DNA of 64,000 bases from Albula goreensis. Taxonomy: Eukaryota; Chordata; Actinopteri; Albuliformes; Albulidae. The position numbers and the translations under genes were made by a program. The DNA lies in NCBI GenBank assembly GCA_022829145.1, contig CM040758.1, forward strand, positions 8,354,128-8,418,127. The letters run 5' to 3'. Shown piece by piece: positions 27,681 through 41,800 of this stretch; the first letter of the stretch is position 1; every line of letters begins with the position of its first letter. The notes beneath the pieces are model-generated. The model made no database searches, was not told the origin of the DNA, and saw only the letters and a list, made by a program, of their open reading frames with translations.

Positions 27681-29641
27681 TTTTTTTTGCAACATTAATA
27701 TATCAAGACAATTCTCACCAAGTAAACAAAAATACTGTCTTCCCCACAGACAAAATATATACATTTACAGGTTTTTTTTTTTTTTTACATTATTCATAAA
27801 CATTAAAGATTCTCTAAACTACCATTCAACAAAATACACCTGTCTCCAGTTAAAGAGCTTAGCCTAAATTTAGCTTCAATAATGGTTTATAAGGCATCTG
27901 TTAAGCTTTGATAAGGCTTTGTGTGCAGGGACCTACACTAATGGCTCTCTGGAAGTCATCAGCCCACCATCAGAGCTTCACCATATGCAGGCTGCTTCTA
28001 CATGCCATTTGGCTTGTTGTTGTCCAAGGCAAAATAGCCTGTGGTGGCTCTGCGCCCTGCGTGTAGTGGCACTAGGACTTGCTGCCAGGTTAATGTTGTG
28101 GCAGTGTGTTTTATGCTCTTCTCATTGGTCCCGTCCTTCAAATTCCACCCCTGCTGGCCACAACTGGAACTGCACCAGCAGCTGGTGGCAATCACCAGAA
28201 TCCATCACCCTCATGGCCCTTCAAGACTGTAGTTTTATAGCTCTACAGTAATGCTGTCATCATGCTCAAATTTTGCACTTTACAGTAACAGGTTTATATT
28301 TTAATGGTCAATACCTCCACAAATCAATCACCCAAGAGTCAAGGGAAAGTATATCACAAAAATCAACCAAAAGGTCTTCAAAAGAAAGCACATTGAGCCA
28401 TGTTGTTTGGCAGCAGATACATTCCGCATTATCAGATTAGCTGGGAGTACAACATTCCTTTTCATTTAAAAACCATGCACCAAGCTGGACTGTGCAAGCA
28501 TTTAGTGGGTATCCCCAGACTATCTATATCTCCCACTTGCAGTTAAAAAAAATTAAACATGTCATTCATAAATCAAAGCACATACATTCATTAAGGCAAT
28601 TTCATGATAATAGTGCATTCAGTTTTTAATGTAATGTCTTTCTGGGCAATTTCAAATAGAATAATTTCCTGATGGGGTGATAGAGGTTTAAACATAGAAA
28701 TTATTCAAACTACTGTAACATAAAGTAACTATTGCCATGCTACAGTTCCATAGAATAAAAAGGAACTTTGTGTATTCCACGGACCTGTACTTCCTACTGC
28801 ATGCTGACAGCCTTCCACGTAAATATTTTTTATAAGCAAATCATGATTACTAGCAAGCCAACCAACACCATCTATTAAAGCACTTTTACAAAAACACAGC
28901 TGAATAAGGCAGCTTCATAACTAATCCAGTGTTGGCTCTTTAACACAGGCAACAGGCTGTGTTAAACTAACTCTCAAGTAGACCGCCCACCTTCTTTTTA
29001 GTTTTATTAATGGAAAGAATAAGTTAATGGACTTGAATCAGTCCTGTAGGAAAATAGCAAGAGCATCAGACTTGGCCCCCATTATACTCCAACACCGCTA
29101 CACTCATATTTATATTATGTGACATAACAATGAAATGAACAGGTGAAATAAACAACAGATTAGTGTGCATGGTTCATTTGTTCACAAACAGTTTACGTAT
29201 TTTTCTTTTGTATACTTTTTGGATTTGTCATATCACTTAAAAATGATGCCCTACTGTAGATATAATGCATATTTAGGGAGAAGTTATTTGATTAGGAACA
29301 CATCTCTGAAAGTTCAAAGTGATATCCGCTCCTCTATGCTTTTTCCATTTAACAGCCTGTTGTGCGTGCATCCATCTTGTGTGTTAAATGAGACGGGCCT
29401 GAGTAAGATTTCGGAGAGATTGAGAAACGTTTCAGAGGTAAAGAGATGAGATGTGCAGTGGTCAGGAGCAGCACTAAGACCTGGCAGTGGGCCCTGGAGT
29501 GAGGCGGTTTCAGAGCCTTGGGCTGACTGTGCAGCCGGTGGGTGGGGGCTGGAAAGACCTGTGTCCGTAAAGGGGGGGTCAGGGCTGGCTGAGACCTGTG
29601 CCGTTCAGCTCCGCAGGGCGGCCAGTCTGGACTGCATCTCC

Positions 29642-32600
29642 TCAATGTCTTCCTCCTCTTCCTCTTCCTCTGGCTCCGCTGCGCGAAGCAGAAGGCTCCG
29701 GTTCCGGCAGGGCGTCGGTGACTTTGCTGGGGGCTTTACCCAGGGCACCTGGAACACAGTCATGACTGGTGTGAAATTTCACTAGCTTGGCTGAAAAAAA
29801 AAAACACTGCTTGATTGAGATTTGCTAAGTATGCTGAGCCTGAAACACCAAGGGGTAGATGGAGGAATCTGCACTTTGTTCACAGCTCAGAGAGAACTGT
29901 GACACGTTTTGAATGGTGGGTTTGTGGGGAGGACGTGTGGTCTGTGGGTAGGCCCGTTTCCTGTTGTACGTTTTGGTGAACAGTGCAAATTTACATATGC
30001 ATTACCCGCTGTGATGTCAAAGAGGATCTTGTCGACCTCCGCCTCTGCAGCCTCCTCCATGTCCTCATCTTCCATGCTTTCAAAAGTGTCTTCCATCATC
30101 TCCTCTATCATGCCAGCCTAAAGAACAAGCACGTCGACACAAACCAGGAAAATCATTACAGTCACACTCCAACGGTCCATTGAAATTGGTAAAAACATAA
30201 ATTCTTTCTGAAATGATGAACATTCATACCTTCTTCAGTTTCAAAACACATTTGTCGAAACATAAATCTCAAAATTCACGATGGAAGTGCCACGTGATCA
30301 CTCGAAATCAAACTTTGGGAGATGATACTTTTACTGATGTCTGTGTTACTTCAAAAATGATTATAAACCAAAAATTTTACATATCACTTCTGCCATAAAG
30401 CAATAACTGACTTGGCTTGAAAACCGACTAAATCCATTTTTACTACAGACATTTTAATAAATGTATTTTCAAATGGCACCTTTGCAACAGATGTGTACCC
30501 TTAATAATATTCACAAAAATGGCTCAAGTCTTCCAGCCTTTGTCGGCCATGTTTTTCAACAAATTCAGAGGAAAACATAGACCCCGCTCAAGATGTGTTA
30601 AAGTATGTGTGTACCACAGTCCATGCCAATAAAACCAACCTTTGGATGTCACACATAAACACTCCACATGAATTCTGGCTCATGACAAGAATCCTTCTAC
30701 TGTACAGACAAGAACTATTTTGTGAATTGGCACAAGTCAATCCCAATGGTGAAAATGTGAAAATTAGAGGAGATTGAGCTGTTGGCCCGGCTGTTGCTGG
30801 GTAAAACTGACCTTGGCCATCTCCATGGAGAGCTCCCTCATAGTGGCCTGGATCTCAGGGATTTTCACCAGGCTCTGCATGGCTTTCATCACCTCTGTGC
30901 TCTTCTGCATAGCACCCGCTACCCGGAGCAAAGCTAAAACCCAGCACAGCACAGCACAGCCACACACACACAATTACTCATGCATACCGTATCACCATAC
31001 AGCAGTACAGCCATTCTCAAAAAACTGTGTGTACTCTTAATACCACCATGAACATACGTATATCTATATTTGTGCCCACTGTACCACCACAGAGCTATAC
31101 CTAATCACTGCACAGTCACTCTTGCACCTTTGCAAACCAGTTCAGTACAATCACTACTACAGCTCATTAAGACGTTTTTGGGTCTTGTGGACACAACACA
31201 TGTGAACCATATCATCAAAAGTATGTATGCTATTATTAACTATTATTGAGTACTATTACCTATTATTAACTCTACAAGAGAAAGTATATGAGAAAACAGT
31301 TCTGAGATTAAAAATACAGTTATATATTTTCAAACTGAATTACTTTTATATTAAAGCACATTGATGAATCATGTCATGTTCTAGTTTTAAAGCAGTAGTT
31401 TTTGTTTCTCAAATGGGTCTATAATTTCTAAATCAGTCTGTTCCAAAATTATTCAATTTTAAAACACCAATGATGTGCTTGATGTTTCCAGCTCATTGAA
31501 TGTCCACTTTGTAAACATTTGTGGCAGCCTTACCATGTTCAGCCATGCTACTCCACAGCTTCATCATGAAGGATAGTACCACAGTGCAAATTCATAACAC
31601 AGTGCTCAGCCACGCCTATTGTACAGTGAGAGCAGGCCACGCCCACCGTGGAACACAATGGTAAATCCGTATACTCACAGAGCTGGTTCTTCATGTTCAG
31701 TAGTACTGAATTCATCTGTGCTTTTGAGGCATACAGTTTACTGACGGCCTTCTTTGACTGGATCATCTCCTTGGCCAGGATAACGCACACATCTCTCTGA
31801 CCCTTCCTGGCGGCATCTTTGATGGAACGCTTCACCTTTTCTTCCTCTCTCTGTATGTCTGGGCCAATAGGACAAACCTCACAAACATACCTCATACGCA
31901 CATATGCCACAAGAAGAGAATACATTTCACTCAGTGTTTAAGAATGTGTGCATGGGTGTGCGTGTGTGTGAGTCTGGAGGAAGGTATTTTGTGAAGGTGT
32001 TTTCAAAGCTAAATCTGTCTCATATGATATCACAGCCAGCCTGTGTGTCCAAAACTCACCACGAATTTGCCTGTCAATCACGCGCATCTCCTTCCTGATT
32101 TTCAATGACCATTCATTGACCTGGAAAACATAGACACAGACATAGACATTGACTTAACATACATAAATGATGCACTTTCCTGTATTTCACAGACTATATG
32201 ACTGTATGCAATCCTTGTATGTTGCTTTCAATAAAAGTGCCTGCTAAATGAATACATGCAAATGTAAATGAAAAACAAAGTGGTTGGCCAGGACCCATAC
32301 AAATGCACTTGGTCTTTTTAAGAGCAGAAGTAATTAATTCATAACAGGGTTCATATTACAACTACATGTTTCTTTGAGTATTTTCTATTTTATGGGAGGC
32401 AACAAATTTGTCCTTAGGTATGTGTTCTTTTTGACGTGAAATACAATATCATATGCAGTAAAAACTTTGTTTCAGTAGGCAATGACAGCAAGGTTTTCAA
32501 ATTGTCACTTTCTTATCATGTGGGAAGAATTACTCTTGACCTAACACAATACTAACCTGGAGTTTTAAAACAGTTGTGATGTACGGACATCAAATGGCAG

Positions 32601-33731
32601 AGTATTTAAGACTACATTTTCAAAAATGCCCACACAAATATTTGTTGCAAAATTGTCAAAGGACAATTAACTGGTGTAACAGAGAGCTTGTCATTGGAGC
32701 TGTGTATATCAGTTTTGACTAATATTGATCATCCGTGTTGAAGTTATTGACAAAAAAACTGAGACGGCTGTCCTAATTCCCTTCGCTTCGTGTAAACCCA
32801 GTTCCGAGTTAGGCAATGGAAGAGAGGACCAATTCTCTTTCCAAGTCTTCTTTCAGCTGGGGCACAAAAGGGTATCCCTAATCGTCATCGCTTGGGAAAA
32901 ACTCTCTTTGCTAAACATCCCTGCAGAACTCGCTCAAAAGTCAACAGCTTTTTCGAACAGAATATACCCTAGAAGTTGACCAGAGTAGGGAACGAGGAAC
33001 CGAGATAAGCAAAGGGAAGACTTGGTCATCCTGACGGAGGAGAGACTATGTTGCAAAACTTCATGCTAACTTCCACAACTGAAAAATCAACAGACATTTT
33101 TAAAATGCGAAAACTTATTTAACCTAAAATATTGTGACTAGCAAGACTAAACAGCTACTTTGGTTGATGAGGGCACTAGTTATTTTCGGCCTGCAAATGA
33201 CATGGTTTTGCCATTTTAAGAATGACTATTACGTCATCGTATGGGACAATGAAATCAACCTGACAACCTGCGGAGGCTGTAAATCAATGCAGTGTCTCTA
33301 AGATCAAGAAAAATGCTTTAAATTAAACCAATGTCATGCTATTAAGGGAAGCCAACTAGTTTCTTTTAATGACAGTTTTCCAAGCGAAACTTGTGTCTTA
33401 TTGCTTTTAGTCTCTGCATTTATTCCTGCCGGACGACTACGCACAAAAGAAACTAATGGCTTTCCTGTGGTGTTCTGAAAAAAAAAACATTTAAGTTAGC
33501 AGCTTGCAACGTATTCAAGAACTGCCGACATAATAGACGTAACCTTAATGTCGTGCCAACAGGCTTTTGAACACATCTAGTCAAGACAGGACTAGGGATC
33601 TTCAAGACGCTTCTGTATTATTCCAGTGGTACAAGACTTAGTTAATGCGAGTAAACAAAGAGTAGATTTAAGCAAAAAGGACTTACTAGCTCTTTGGGCG
33701 GTTTCTCGTGTGACTTCCCAAAAAGTCCCAT
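29642..33731 (-). CDS. chmp3: CHMP3 (VPS24) ESCRT-III subunit, 6 coding exons, C-terminal frame disturbed
   Basis: Coding exons: 33731-33687, 32120-32060, 31858-31679, 30933-30812, 30117-30006 and 29748-29642. The start MGLFGKSHEKPPKEL and the following VNEWSLKIRKEMR match vertebrate CHMP3 almost residue for residue. ESCRT-III polymers with CHMP2 and CHMP4 cut membrane necks in multivesicular-body sorting, cytokinesis and membrane repair. The protein is a helical bundle with a basic N-terminal half and acidic C-terminal half (EDTFESMEDEDMEE, then ITAG). The last exon opens in the correct frame (ALGKAPSKVTDALPEPEP) but then runs into an Arg/Gly-rich stretch and a TGA at 644-642 of 29xxx, giving 208 aa. 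The usual acidic tail and final helix, which in the family carries the MIT-interacting motif, is present but shifted to another frame, ending at a stop at 29607-29605. It could be a sequencing indel, a true mutation or alternative acceptor use. Confidence 0.93.
32208..32270 (+). repeat. SINE/LINE2-family 3' tail in a chmp3 intron region
   Basis: The stretch reads TTGCTTTCAATAAAAGTGCC then TGCTAAATGAATACATG and AAATGTAAATG. It resembles, from memory, the conserved 3' tail of fish SINEs that share the LINE2-type end (GGATAAAAGCGTCTGCTAAATG). It is diverged and lacks an obvious tRNA-like head. Confidence 0.6.
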
Positions 33732-33801
33732 TCTAGTTAGTCTGGCAGGTAGAATGAAATAAACGTTAATTTGCAAGTTAGCCTGTAGAAAAGACCACTT
33801 C

Positions 33802-33814
33802 ACTTCCTACTTCC
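33802..33814 (-). promoter_or_regulatory. Tandem ETS-type sites upstream of chmp3
   Basis: Two ACTTCC motifs (802-807 and 809-814 of 33xxx) read GGAAGT twice on the minus strand, about 75 bases upstream of the chmp3 ATG. Tandem GGAAG sites are common in promoters of housekeeping genes. No TATA box is evident. Confidence 0.45.
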
Positions 33815-36023
33815 TGCTTGTTGAATTCTTGGTGCTATAAACAACTAGTTCGTTGAAAGGATCTGAGAGGTGGAGTCTCTGCCTCACCTTCTACCTTATA
33901 CTGAGCACAAATAAATGCCTGTTGGGGTTATTTCTCATTAACACCATTTCAAGATTTTCTAACCCGGTGACGTCTGCTAGACTTTCACTTTTTAAATCAA
34001 TTTAGAAAAAATTAAATAAATCCTGTAGTAAAAGTAATTTTGCGCTTGCTTAATCGATGTTGCCAGAATGGGGATTTAACCACAAGTGTAAAATTAGGAG
34101 TACATAGAACGGTATGGGAAATCATGCACCTATTCCGCATTTCGGTAGTTACTTTTAAGTTAGGTTTTATTTTTATTACATTTTATACAAGGAGAGTTAA
34201 AACATCAACAATGTTTGAGGTAGTTAGCTACATTGGTCATACAAAAACAGTACATTGTTTGCTTCAACTTCCCAGATTCAAAGTTTGCTGTATCCAGTGA
34301 CAAACCAGATGACAAGTAGGTTAACAGTCACTGGACAGAACTATATATCAGCCCCATTACTATTTTAGACAGTTATTTTAAAATCAACGCTTACACATTT
34401 TCAACTGAAAACAGAAGGTTGTATGATCAATTGTATGGGTAGTTAGTCATTCTTTATGTAATAAAATAACGTAAGTGTCTGTTTGAACCAGTGGGAATGA
34501 ATGGAGTTGTATTTTCAAACCTTTCGGGTCTGTTTCCCAGACATGGAGTGAATCTAGTCCTTAAATAAAAACTATTTTCATGGGAGATCTTGACTTAATT
34601 TTTCTGTTAGACCAGGCTTAATTTATGCACAGGAAACTGGTCTATAAAAACATTTAAACAACCTCTCCAATAAAATAGGCAAGACTATTTCATTTTGAAC
34701 AAAGAACTATAAGGACAACATCATGATGTAATTCAGTCACTTCTAAAAGGTTCTGCCGTGACGTTCTGAAAGATCAAACAAGTTCGAAAGGTTGTGCCAT
34801 TCTGTCCAAATGTTGATACATTGGGCGCTTCATAGTCTGGTAGCTAAAGTACAGCTGCATCAAAAGTTTACGATATGTATTAATGTGTTACAATCGTGTG
34901 TGCGGCCATTGTTTTTCTCCACTCTATAGACTATCTTTGTTGGAGCTAAATACATCCTAGGCCATGTGCTTATCCACGTATTTCAGTTCCGGGTCATTTA
35001 TTACTTTTTTCTTCTTTTGGACTATGGTGTGCCGCTATGGTACTGCCTACAGAAAGCCATAGCGACGACGTGACAACTTGGAAATTTGGCTTGCGTAGTG
35101 TGGAAACCCTGATTCAGCCCTATTTCGCTTAAATTTTAAACTTAAACAACGCACGTAGGATTGCCAGTCTACTTCGCGCTCTCACTGGGTTTGTGGTAAA
35201 TATTAAAATTTGACCCTTCTCAAATAACGTTGGCTGGCTACTATAACATGTAGTTATCCGAATAAAATCTCAGCATAAACGGTATCTAACTTAACTTCAT
35301 GTTATGTAGATTGGTTTGTCGATCGACTGATTTCATTTAGTTATTTCATGTCACTTGACAGTGTCATCAGTGATAGCCACAATAGTCACTTTTCATTCAT
35401 TGTGAAGTCTTTTTATGTCAACTCGCTGCATTAAGTTGAGCTATTGTTTGACTCAGCCAGCCAAGACCGGCTCCGGGCCAAGTAAATCGGGACTATAGGA
35501 AAACAATGCTGCCATAAGCATGTAAAATGCGCTTGTGATGACTGTTTGTATGCATTTAATGTTTTCGTATTAGCATCACATAACGGAGTGCTTTTTGTCA
35601 GTGATTCTAAGATTCTCTAAATAACGAACGATGTTTGACTATCAATGAAGCTAGATTATTATGAAACACAACGAAGATGAAAAGCAGTATCAAAATTCAG
35701 AGGCACCTGTAGCTAACCGTTACCAACGGGAACCACTTGCTTAGACGAAGCAGAAGTTCTTGTCATGTTCGTGCCTCTCTGTTTGCTGCTGTAGCTGTGT
35801 TCACATTGGATTGTTTGAAAAGTTAGGCATAATCTAGACTTTTTGTGTGTCAAATGATGCCTTTAGAATCTATTTTTTAATTTGCGTGGAAATGGTTTTA
35901 CGCAAGCTGCATCATTCATATCATGTCATTCCATAACAGAATTGAGTTAAGTAAGGATTAAATGTATAAAGTTAACATTTGATTTTCACTGTTTGTTCTC
36001 TGTTTATTTATTTACTTATGTAG
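33815..36023. other. Divergent intergenic region and elmod2 5' non-coding part
   Basis: chmp3 (-) and elmod2 (+) point away from each other, with about 2.3 kb between start codons. The elmod2 ATG lies three bases after an acceptor (TTATGTAG), so its first exon is non-coding and lies somewhere upstream, perhaps near 35.0-35.2 kb, where sequence is less AT-rich. No coding ORF with recognisable features is present. Confidence 0.5.
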
Positions 36024-36026
36024 AAG

Positions 36027-38825
36027 ATGTTCCGGTACATTTGGCAGTACTTGTTCACGTCCTTCCTGAGGTTTTGGCTGAAGTGGTTCCTCCGGCAAAT
36101 CACAGGGAAATGTGAACTGCAGAGGATTTGCAACGGGTACAGACAGGGAGCGCCCAGGACGTCACGGACAGGTGGGCGTCACAGATACGCATGCTGACTT
36201 ACAAAGGTGTGCTAGATAAAGCCTGTTAGGCAAAAGTGTGTAAACCCAGTGCCACATGGGGTCTAACACTCACTAAGACTTGTTATCCTGTCAATAGAAA
36301 ATGCAGTGTGGCTGAATGAAATGTAGTACTTTATACAGCAAACTAACTGGCTACTTAAACTGTTTAAAATCTCATTACAGAGTATTCACTAGAATCCTCA
36401 AAAAGCAAGGTAAGGAGATGATGTTTCTCTCACATGATATTGCCATCTTTCAGACTTAGATTGTGACAGGACTATGGACTAATTCATCTTGTCTATCTTT
36501 AACATGGATCAGGATTGTTAGTAGAAAAAAATCACAGTTTATAAGTTGTATGGTATCTCTTACATGGAAGTCTCTGATTGGTGCTGTGATTACATCTAGC
36601 TCTAATGCTGATATGGAATGAAGGTCAATATGTTATTTGTCTGTAGTTAACCATGGAGGTCACCTGAGAGCTCAGTTCTCAATTGTAGTTATAGCCTGAG
36701 GGATCACAGTGGAATGGTATGTTATTGACAGTGTCAGTAGTGTAGTTACTGTTTTTACATGAATGTTTTTGTTTAAACAGTGAGCGTATTAGTCATGAGC
36801 TGTTGAAGTCGTTTGTAATTGGAGCAGAGTTGGTGTTCACTGGAGAGGATGTTCTGTCTTTCAGACCCTGAAAGCTTCCATTAGTGTGGAAGAAAATCAG
36901 GTGGAGGAGTGTGTCCTGACTATAATGAAGGAAAAAAAGGTTGTACCACAGAAAGACCCCACGTAAGTTTCATATTTACAGAGAAGGTATTACACAGTTG
37001 CCTGATATTCAAAGATAAACTGACATAATATGTGATCCCATGCTTATAGTATAAAATCTGTTATGATTGACAATGTATTGTATAACCCTGAGTGGTTGTA
37101 AATATTTTCTTATATAGATTGTTTTGAGTGATAATGGATGTAAATTACATAGTTTGTATTTAGCGATAATGAATGTACTGAAAGCGTTATTAAATATAAA
37201 GATTGTTAATCTCTGTTGTAGGTTTAAAATGAGTCTGCAGGTTTGTTTATTGCAAATAACTGGATACAAGAGACTGTACACATCAGTGGAGGATCTGAGA
37301 AAGGAGCCGTTTGATTGTGAAAACAACAGACATGAGAACATGCTGCTGAAGGTATGGTAGTTAGTTATTCTAACTGATTATTCTGGGATGTGAATATATT
37401 TATCCCTCATTTAGACAGTCACCTTGAAGTGATTCAAATCTGATTTTTTTTATCCCATATATGATTTACATTATTACATCATACAGGATATAATGTATCA
37501 AATTGGTCAAGTGGGCATTTACAAATGACTTTTCAGCAAGAAAATAATAATCTTAATAACAATCTTTGACTCAATCAGTTGTGGGACTTGCTGGTCCCAT
37601 CGGTAAAGCTGGAATCCAGAATCACCAAGCAGTGGGGAGATATTGGTTTCCAAGGCGATGACCCCAAGACTGATTTTAGAGGGATGGGGATGCTTGGATT
37701 AACCAATCTGCTGTGAGTGGACCACTTTGCATTGAATATTGATTCATTAATAAGAGAGATAATCCAATGTAAAATTGTTATGAGAAAGTCACAAACTAAT
37801 TGAAAAATATACAAATTATTGATTAAGGGAAGTAACATTTGACTTATGCATAAACTCTCAAAAATGTTCCTTATAAGGGTTTCCCCAGGGGACCATTGAA
37901 GAACCCTAGATAGAACCTTTTTTATGAGAGTAGTTTAATCTACGTTGTACGTTTGATTTTTGTTTTGCAGCTTCTTTAGTGAAAAGTACACTGATGTTGC
38001 CCGGCAGGTCCTGTCTCATTCAGTTCATCCAAAACTGGGGTAAGATTGTTGAATACCCTGCTCTACCCTCACTGTAAGCTGTGTAAATACCCTTACAGTT
38101 TTCAGTCTTGCTATCTGAATTAAACCCAGGTATATCAAGTAAATAATGTTTTCATTCTCTTCTGTAAACTGCCTTTATATAATAAGTGTAGTTTGTTTGA
38201 AACTATTAGTTTTGTGTTATTATTAGTTTTATCTGATCTGATCTGATGAAGTAGTGCTGGATATATTTTGGAATGAGTTGCATAGGTTTAACATAGTAGT
38301 CATTGAAGCGTTTCCTAGAAATTGGTGTTTTTGCATTACAGATATTCATATGCGATAGTGGGAATCAACCTCACAGAGATGGCATACAGCTTACTCAAGA
38401 GTGGAGCTCTCAAACCACACTTCTACAACACCGTGTCTCAAAGCCCCAAACTGGAAGACTTCCACCAGCTATACTGTGAGTGATCAAGACTTGAGAATCT
38501 GGTGATTGATGTATTACAGCTTGGTAAATTTAAGGGCAGAAGCTACAGGCAAACACAAAGCAGTTGGTCTGTGCCTTATTACTTTGAAGTATGGATTTGA
38601 GTTTGATGTGATAGTGTGTGTTTATGGGACAATCTAATCACCAAAATCATTTTCCCTTCCTCATCAGGTTACCTTGCATATGAGTTTGATAAATTTTGGA
38701 TCGAAGAAAAGCCAGAAAGCATCATGGAGTTCAATCGCTACAGAGAAAAGTTTCATGACAAGATGAAAGATCTCCTAGAAGAACCAGATGTATCCCTTTG
38801 TATGACAGTGGATTGTAAACTGTGA
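36027..38825 (+). CDS. elmod2: ELMOD2, ELMO-domain GTPase-activating protein, 8 coding exons
   Basis: Coding exons: 36027-36171, 36381-36409, 36865-36962, 37222-37351, 37579-37712, 37971-38039, 38342-38475 and 38668-38825. They total 897 nt, 298 aa, against 293 in human; all phases join. The N terminus is basic and aromatic (FLRFWLKWFLRQITGKCELQ), as in ELMOD2. The ELMO domain occupies roughly residues 90-290 and contains the GAP signature IGFQGDDPKTDFRGMGMLG. Arg168 in DFRG is the expected catalytic residue. ELMOD2 stimulates GTP hydrolysis by ARL2 and related ARF-family GTPases and acts at mitochondria, lipid droplets and ER. The KCELQRI, LLQITGYK and YSYAIVGINLTEMAYSLL segments place it with ELMOD2 rather than ELMOD1 or ELMOD3. 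It is convergent with tacc3. Confidence 0.93.
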
Positions 38826-41800
38826 CTGGGATATATTATTGAGACCAAAATGTTTTGTTTGTAGAGTCAGAATTTTGCATAAGAAAGTAGGAACCTAGAA
38901 CCACCCATTCCTTTTAAATTAAAACCCCACTCTTTTTTACAGTAACATTTATAACGGCTTAGCTGTAAAGACCTGTAGAAAATACAACTACTCGGCCTTA
39001 AAAGAGAATCATTCCAGTTCCTCTGTTGCTATTTAAGTATATTTATAGACTTTACAGTAGTTTGTATTCGATTGAATTTTTCAGCCTTTAAATGGTATGG
39101 AATATAAAATGCACTCAAGAGCTATTGAAGATAATTTCCTAATTGGTCCTGTATTTTCGTCAGCCAGGTGTAATAGCTTGCAGTTCAGTCCTCCAGCTGC
39201 AAGACAGTGAAATAGTCCCTTCATCAAACTACCTGTTGAGCAGTCATTAAAACCATCCCACGGGTTAACTGAATCGTTGTATATGATAATTTAATAATTT
39301 ATTGAACACTAATTAAGCACATTCAATATTGATTTGCATGGAGGAGCCAGTGGTACATGACTTCTGTTTTTCCAGCAGAGTTCACCATAATATGTAATGC
39401 ATTAAAGTTAACCAGAATAAATTACTTTCCATGTGGTTTAATAAATTTGAATTTATACTAAAAGATAACAAACGGTTACTTTGTACACAGTAACAATTGT
39501 ACACTAGTGACATTGTTTTTTATAAATTAAATATTTTTACATTCAATATTGGTCAAAAATACATCTAAAACATATTGACATCAAATTGTTTTCCCCATTG
39601 TAACAATGTACTGGCTTTCCTGTCTTGTGCACTTCTCTTGAGGGTTGGCTTGTGACAGCCGCAACGAATGATTAAAAACTAATATATAGGACATCCATCA
39701 TGTTTTGAATTGATATTCAAACGTTTATGGAAAACAATGATTTGACAAGACAATTATTTAGCTACCTACAGTTAAAAAGCCATTAATGTTGTGTGGTTAG
39801 TTGATATTAGTAATGAGGTTGAAATAAATGCTAATTTGCAGGTTACCCAGCTAATTTATATTTTAAGGTAATTACGCCTATCTAGCTGTGGATCATAACT
39901 TGCTGATCAGTAAATTAAAGTGATCCACAGCAATGATAACAGTGGATTGAGAAAGTCAACTGGATAGCCAACAGGCTAGCTAACAAGCTAAATATTGTAA
40001 TTTTGAAAATGCTATGCTTGATGAAGATGCAAATCAGATTTTATATTTTCAGCATAATGGCTAATGGTGATGAAAACATATTTCAGTGGACTTGCTTATT
40101 TGTTTATTTACAGTTTACCAAGTTATGTATTGAACAAGAATGGAGAGTAAAGACCTGTAAGTCAAAATGTTTATATTCACATAGAAACAACACATCCAAG
40201 ATGGGCAGAAAATGCTCAGAGTGATGGTTATGAAATTCCAATCCCCCTCACTTTTTTTTTTTGCCTACTGAGCAGTCCTACTTGATGTCCAAAAACAGTT
40301 TGCTGAAGATCATAGGGAAAAAGAGGTTAATTGAGATGCAGCAAAATTCAAAATGATCAAGCAGAGTGTGAATAATGAAAGTCTTGTTTACAAGGAGCCA
40401 ATGGAACAATGTCTTTCTGTACGAATCTGCATTGTATTGTAGTGGGAAGATCACTGTCATATTTGGCTGGTATCTGTACTTTGGTTAACCTGATCCTGTG
40501 TCATTGATTTGCATTGTGGTGTGAAAGCTTGTTTGTGCAAAATAAATGCCATCCATGTGTATACAATGCAATACAAATGGATATTGCTACACACATTAAA
40601 GAAAGGCTTCAAATACATTTTTTCTTCCAATTTGCTCGTCTTTGTCAGTTAATGCTATAATATATTGCTTTGCACCAAACTACATATGGTCTGTTTATTG
40701 TGTAATCAAAGATGGGATATTTATTAGGTACAGAACATGAATGGTTCTTTAACAAGCTACAAAGTTTAGGAAGTGAAAATGTAAGATTGTGTTCATGATG
40801 CTACTTCTTAGGAAATCTCACGTTAAATCCAGAGACTCAACATTGCTAGGCCCATTCTGTCAATTGTGAAAATAGGTATTTTGCTGCAGGATACAGTTGT
40901 AAAAGAAACTCACAAAAAAGTTCCTTGACTAGAAAAATATGGATGTACTGGAATATGTTTTTGTGAGTAAGCAGAGCACTGAAGCTTCCAGCTGGGTCAG
41001 GTGCAACATACAAAGCTGCAGTTCAAAGGCCTCAAACCCACCTGGGAAAAGGAACAGCTGCTCCTTATCTCACAGATAAACAGTGGCTGTTCCTCCTGTA
41101 ATGCAGTCATGCCATTGTTTAGACTCCAGCCAAGCACAGGGAACAGTGAGCAGTAAAAACATGTTTATCTGCCAAAGACTCTGCCAGAGGAAATGGTCAT
41201 AAGGACATTTTCTGGAGTTTCCTAGCTTTCTGTGTTGTGCGCAGTCATGTTGTATTTAAGTTAAATGCTGAATTAAACCAACTTGAAATTATAAAGAGAA
41301 TCATTAAATACATTCACTGAATAATTACAGGAAAAAAATACTTCATGGCATGTTTAAGCTGCCCGTTGCAGCTCTGAGCAAAAGCCTTGTGTATTCCTAG
41401 CTCAATTTCTGGCATGCAGTTTGTCCCGGAAAAAAATTTCCCATGTGCATGGTTTGGTGAGCTAGATGGGGTCATTCACCTAACATCAGACCATTAGAGT
41501 CTAGCAAAATCAACTCAAAGTGCAACAAAAGTCATACTGAGACTGAAGTTCCAGAATCACAGATGATCTTTTATTCAAAAGATGCACAAAAATTAAATCA
41601 GTTCACTCATTGCAATCTATTGTTTAAGTGATCGATTGTGACCAAAAATTTAAGCCATCAGGTTTTGGACTTTTACAGAGAGAAACCACTGAGAACAGCC
41701 CACAGTAACAGGGAAGATGTTATTCTACAGGATCTGCTGACCAACACATTCCAATTTATTAAGCTGAATGTTCAATCAGGTAGTTAGTCATCTAAAGCCC

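Larger units (their letters stand above)
25374..29604. other. Intergenic DNA between nsd2 and chmp3, including chmp3 3' UTR
   Basis: No supported gene. Short ORFs such as 26570-26815 lack domains and splice context. A CA microsatellite is at 26993-27020. The right part, up to the chmp3 stop codon, should include the chmp3 3' UTR; minus-strand AATAAA motifs occur at 29008-29003 and in a cluster at 27680-27666. Confidence 0.6.

Noticed and set aside
29642-33731. Calling chmp3 a pseudogene
   Set aside because: All introns, splice sites and five of six exons are intact; a single frame problem in the last exon does not justify it.
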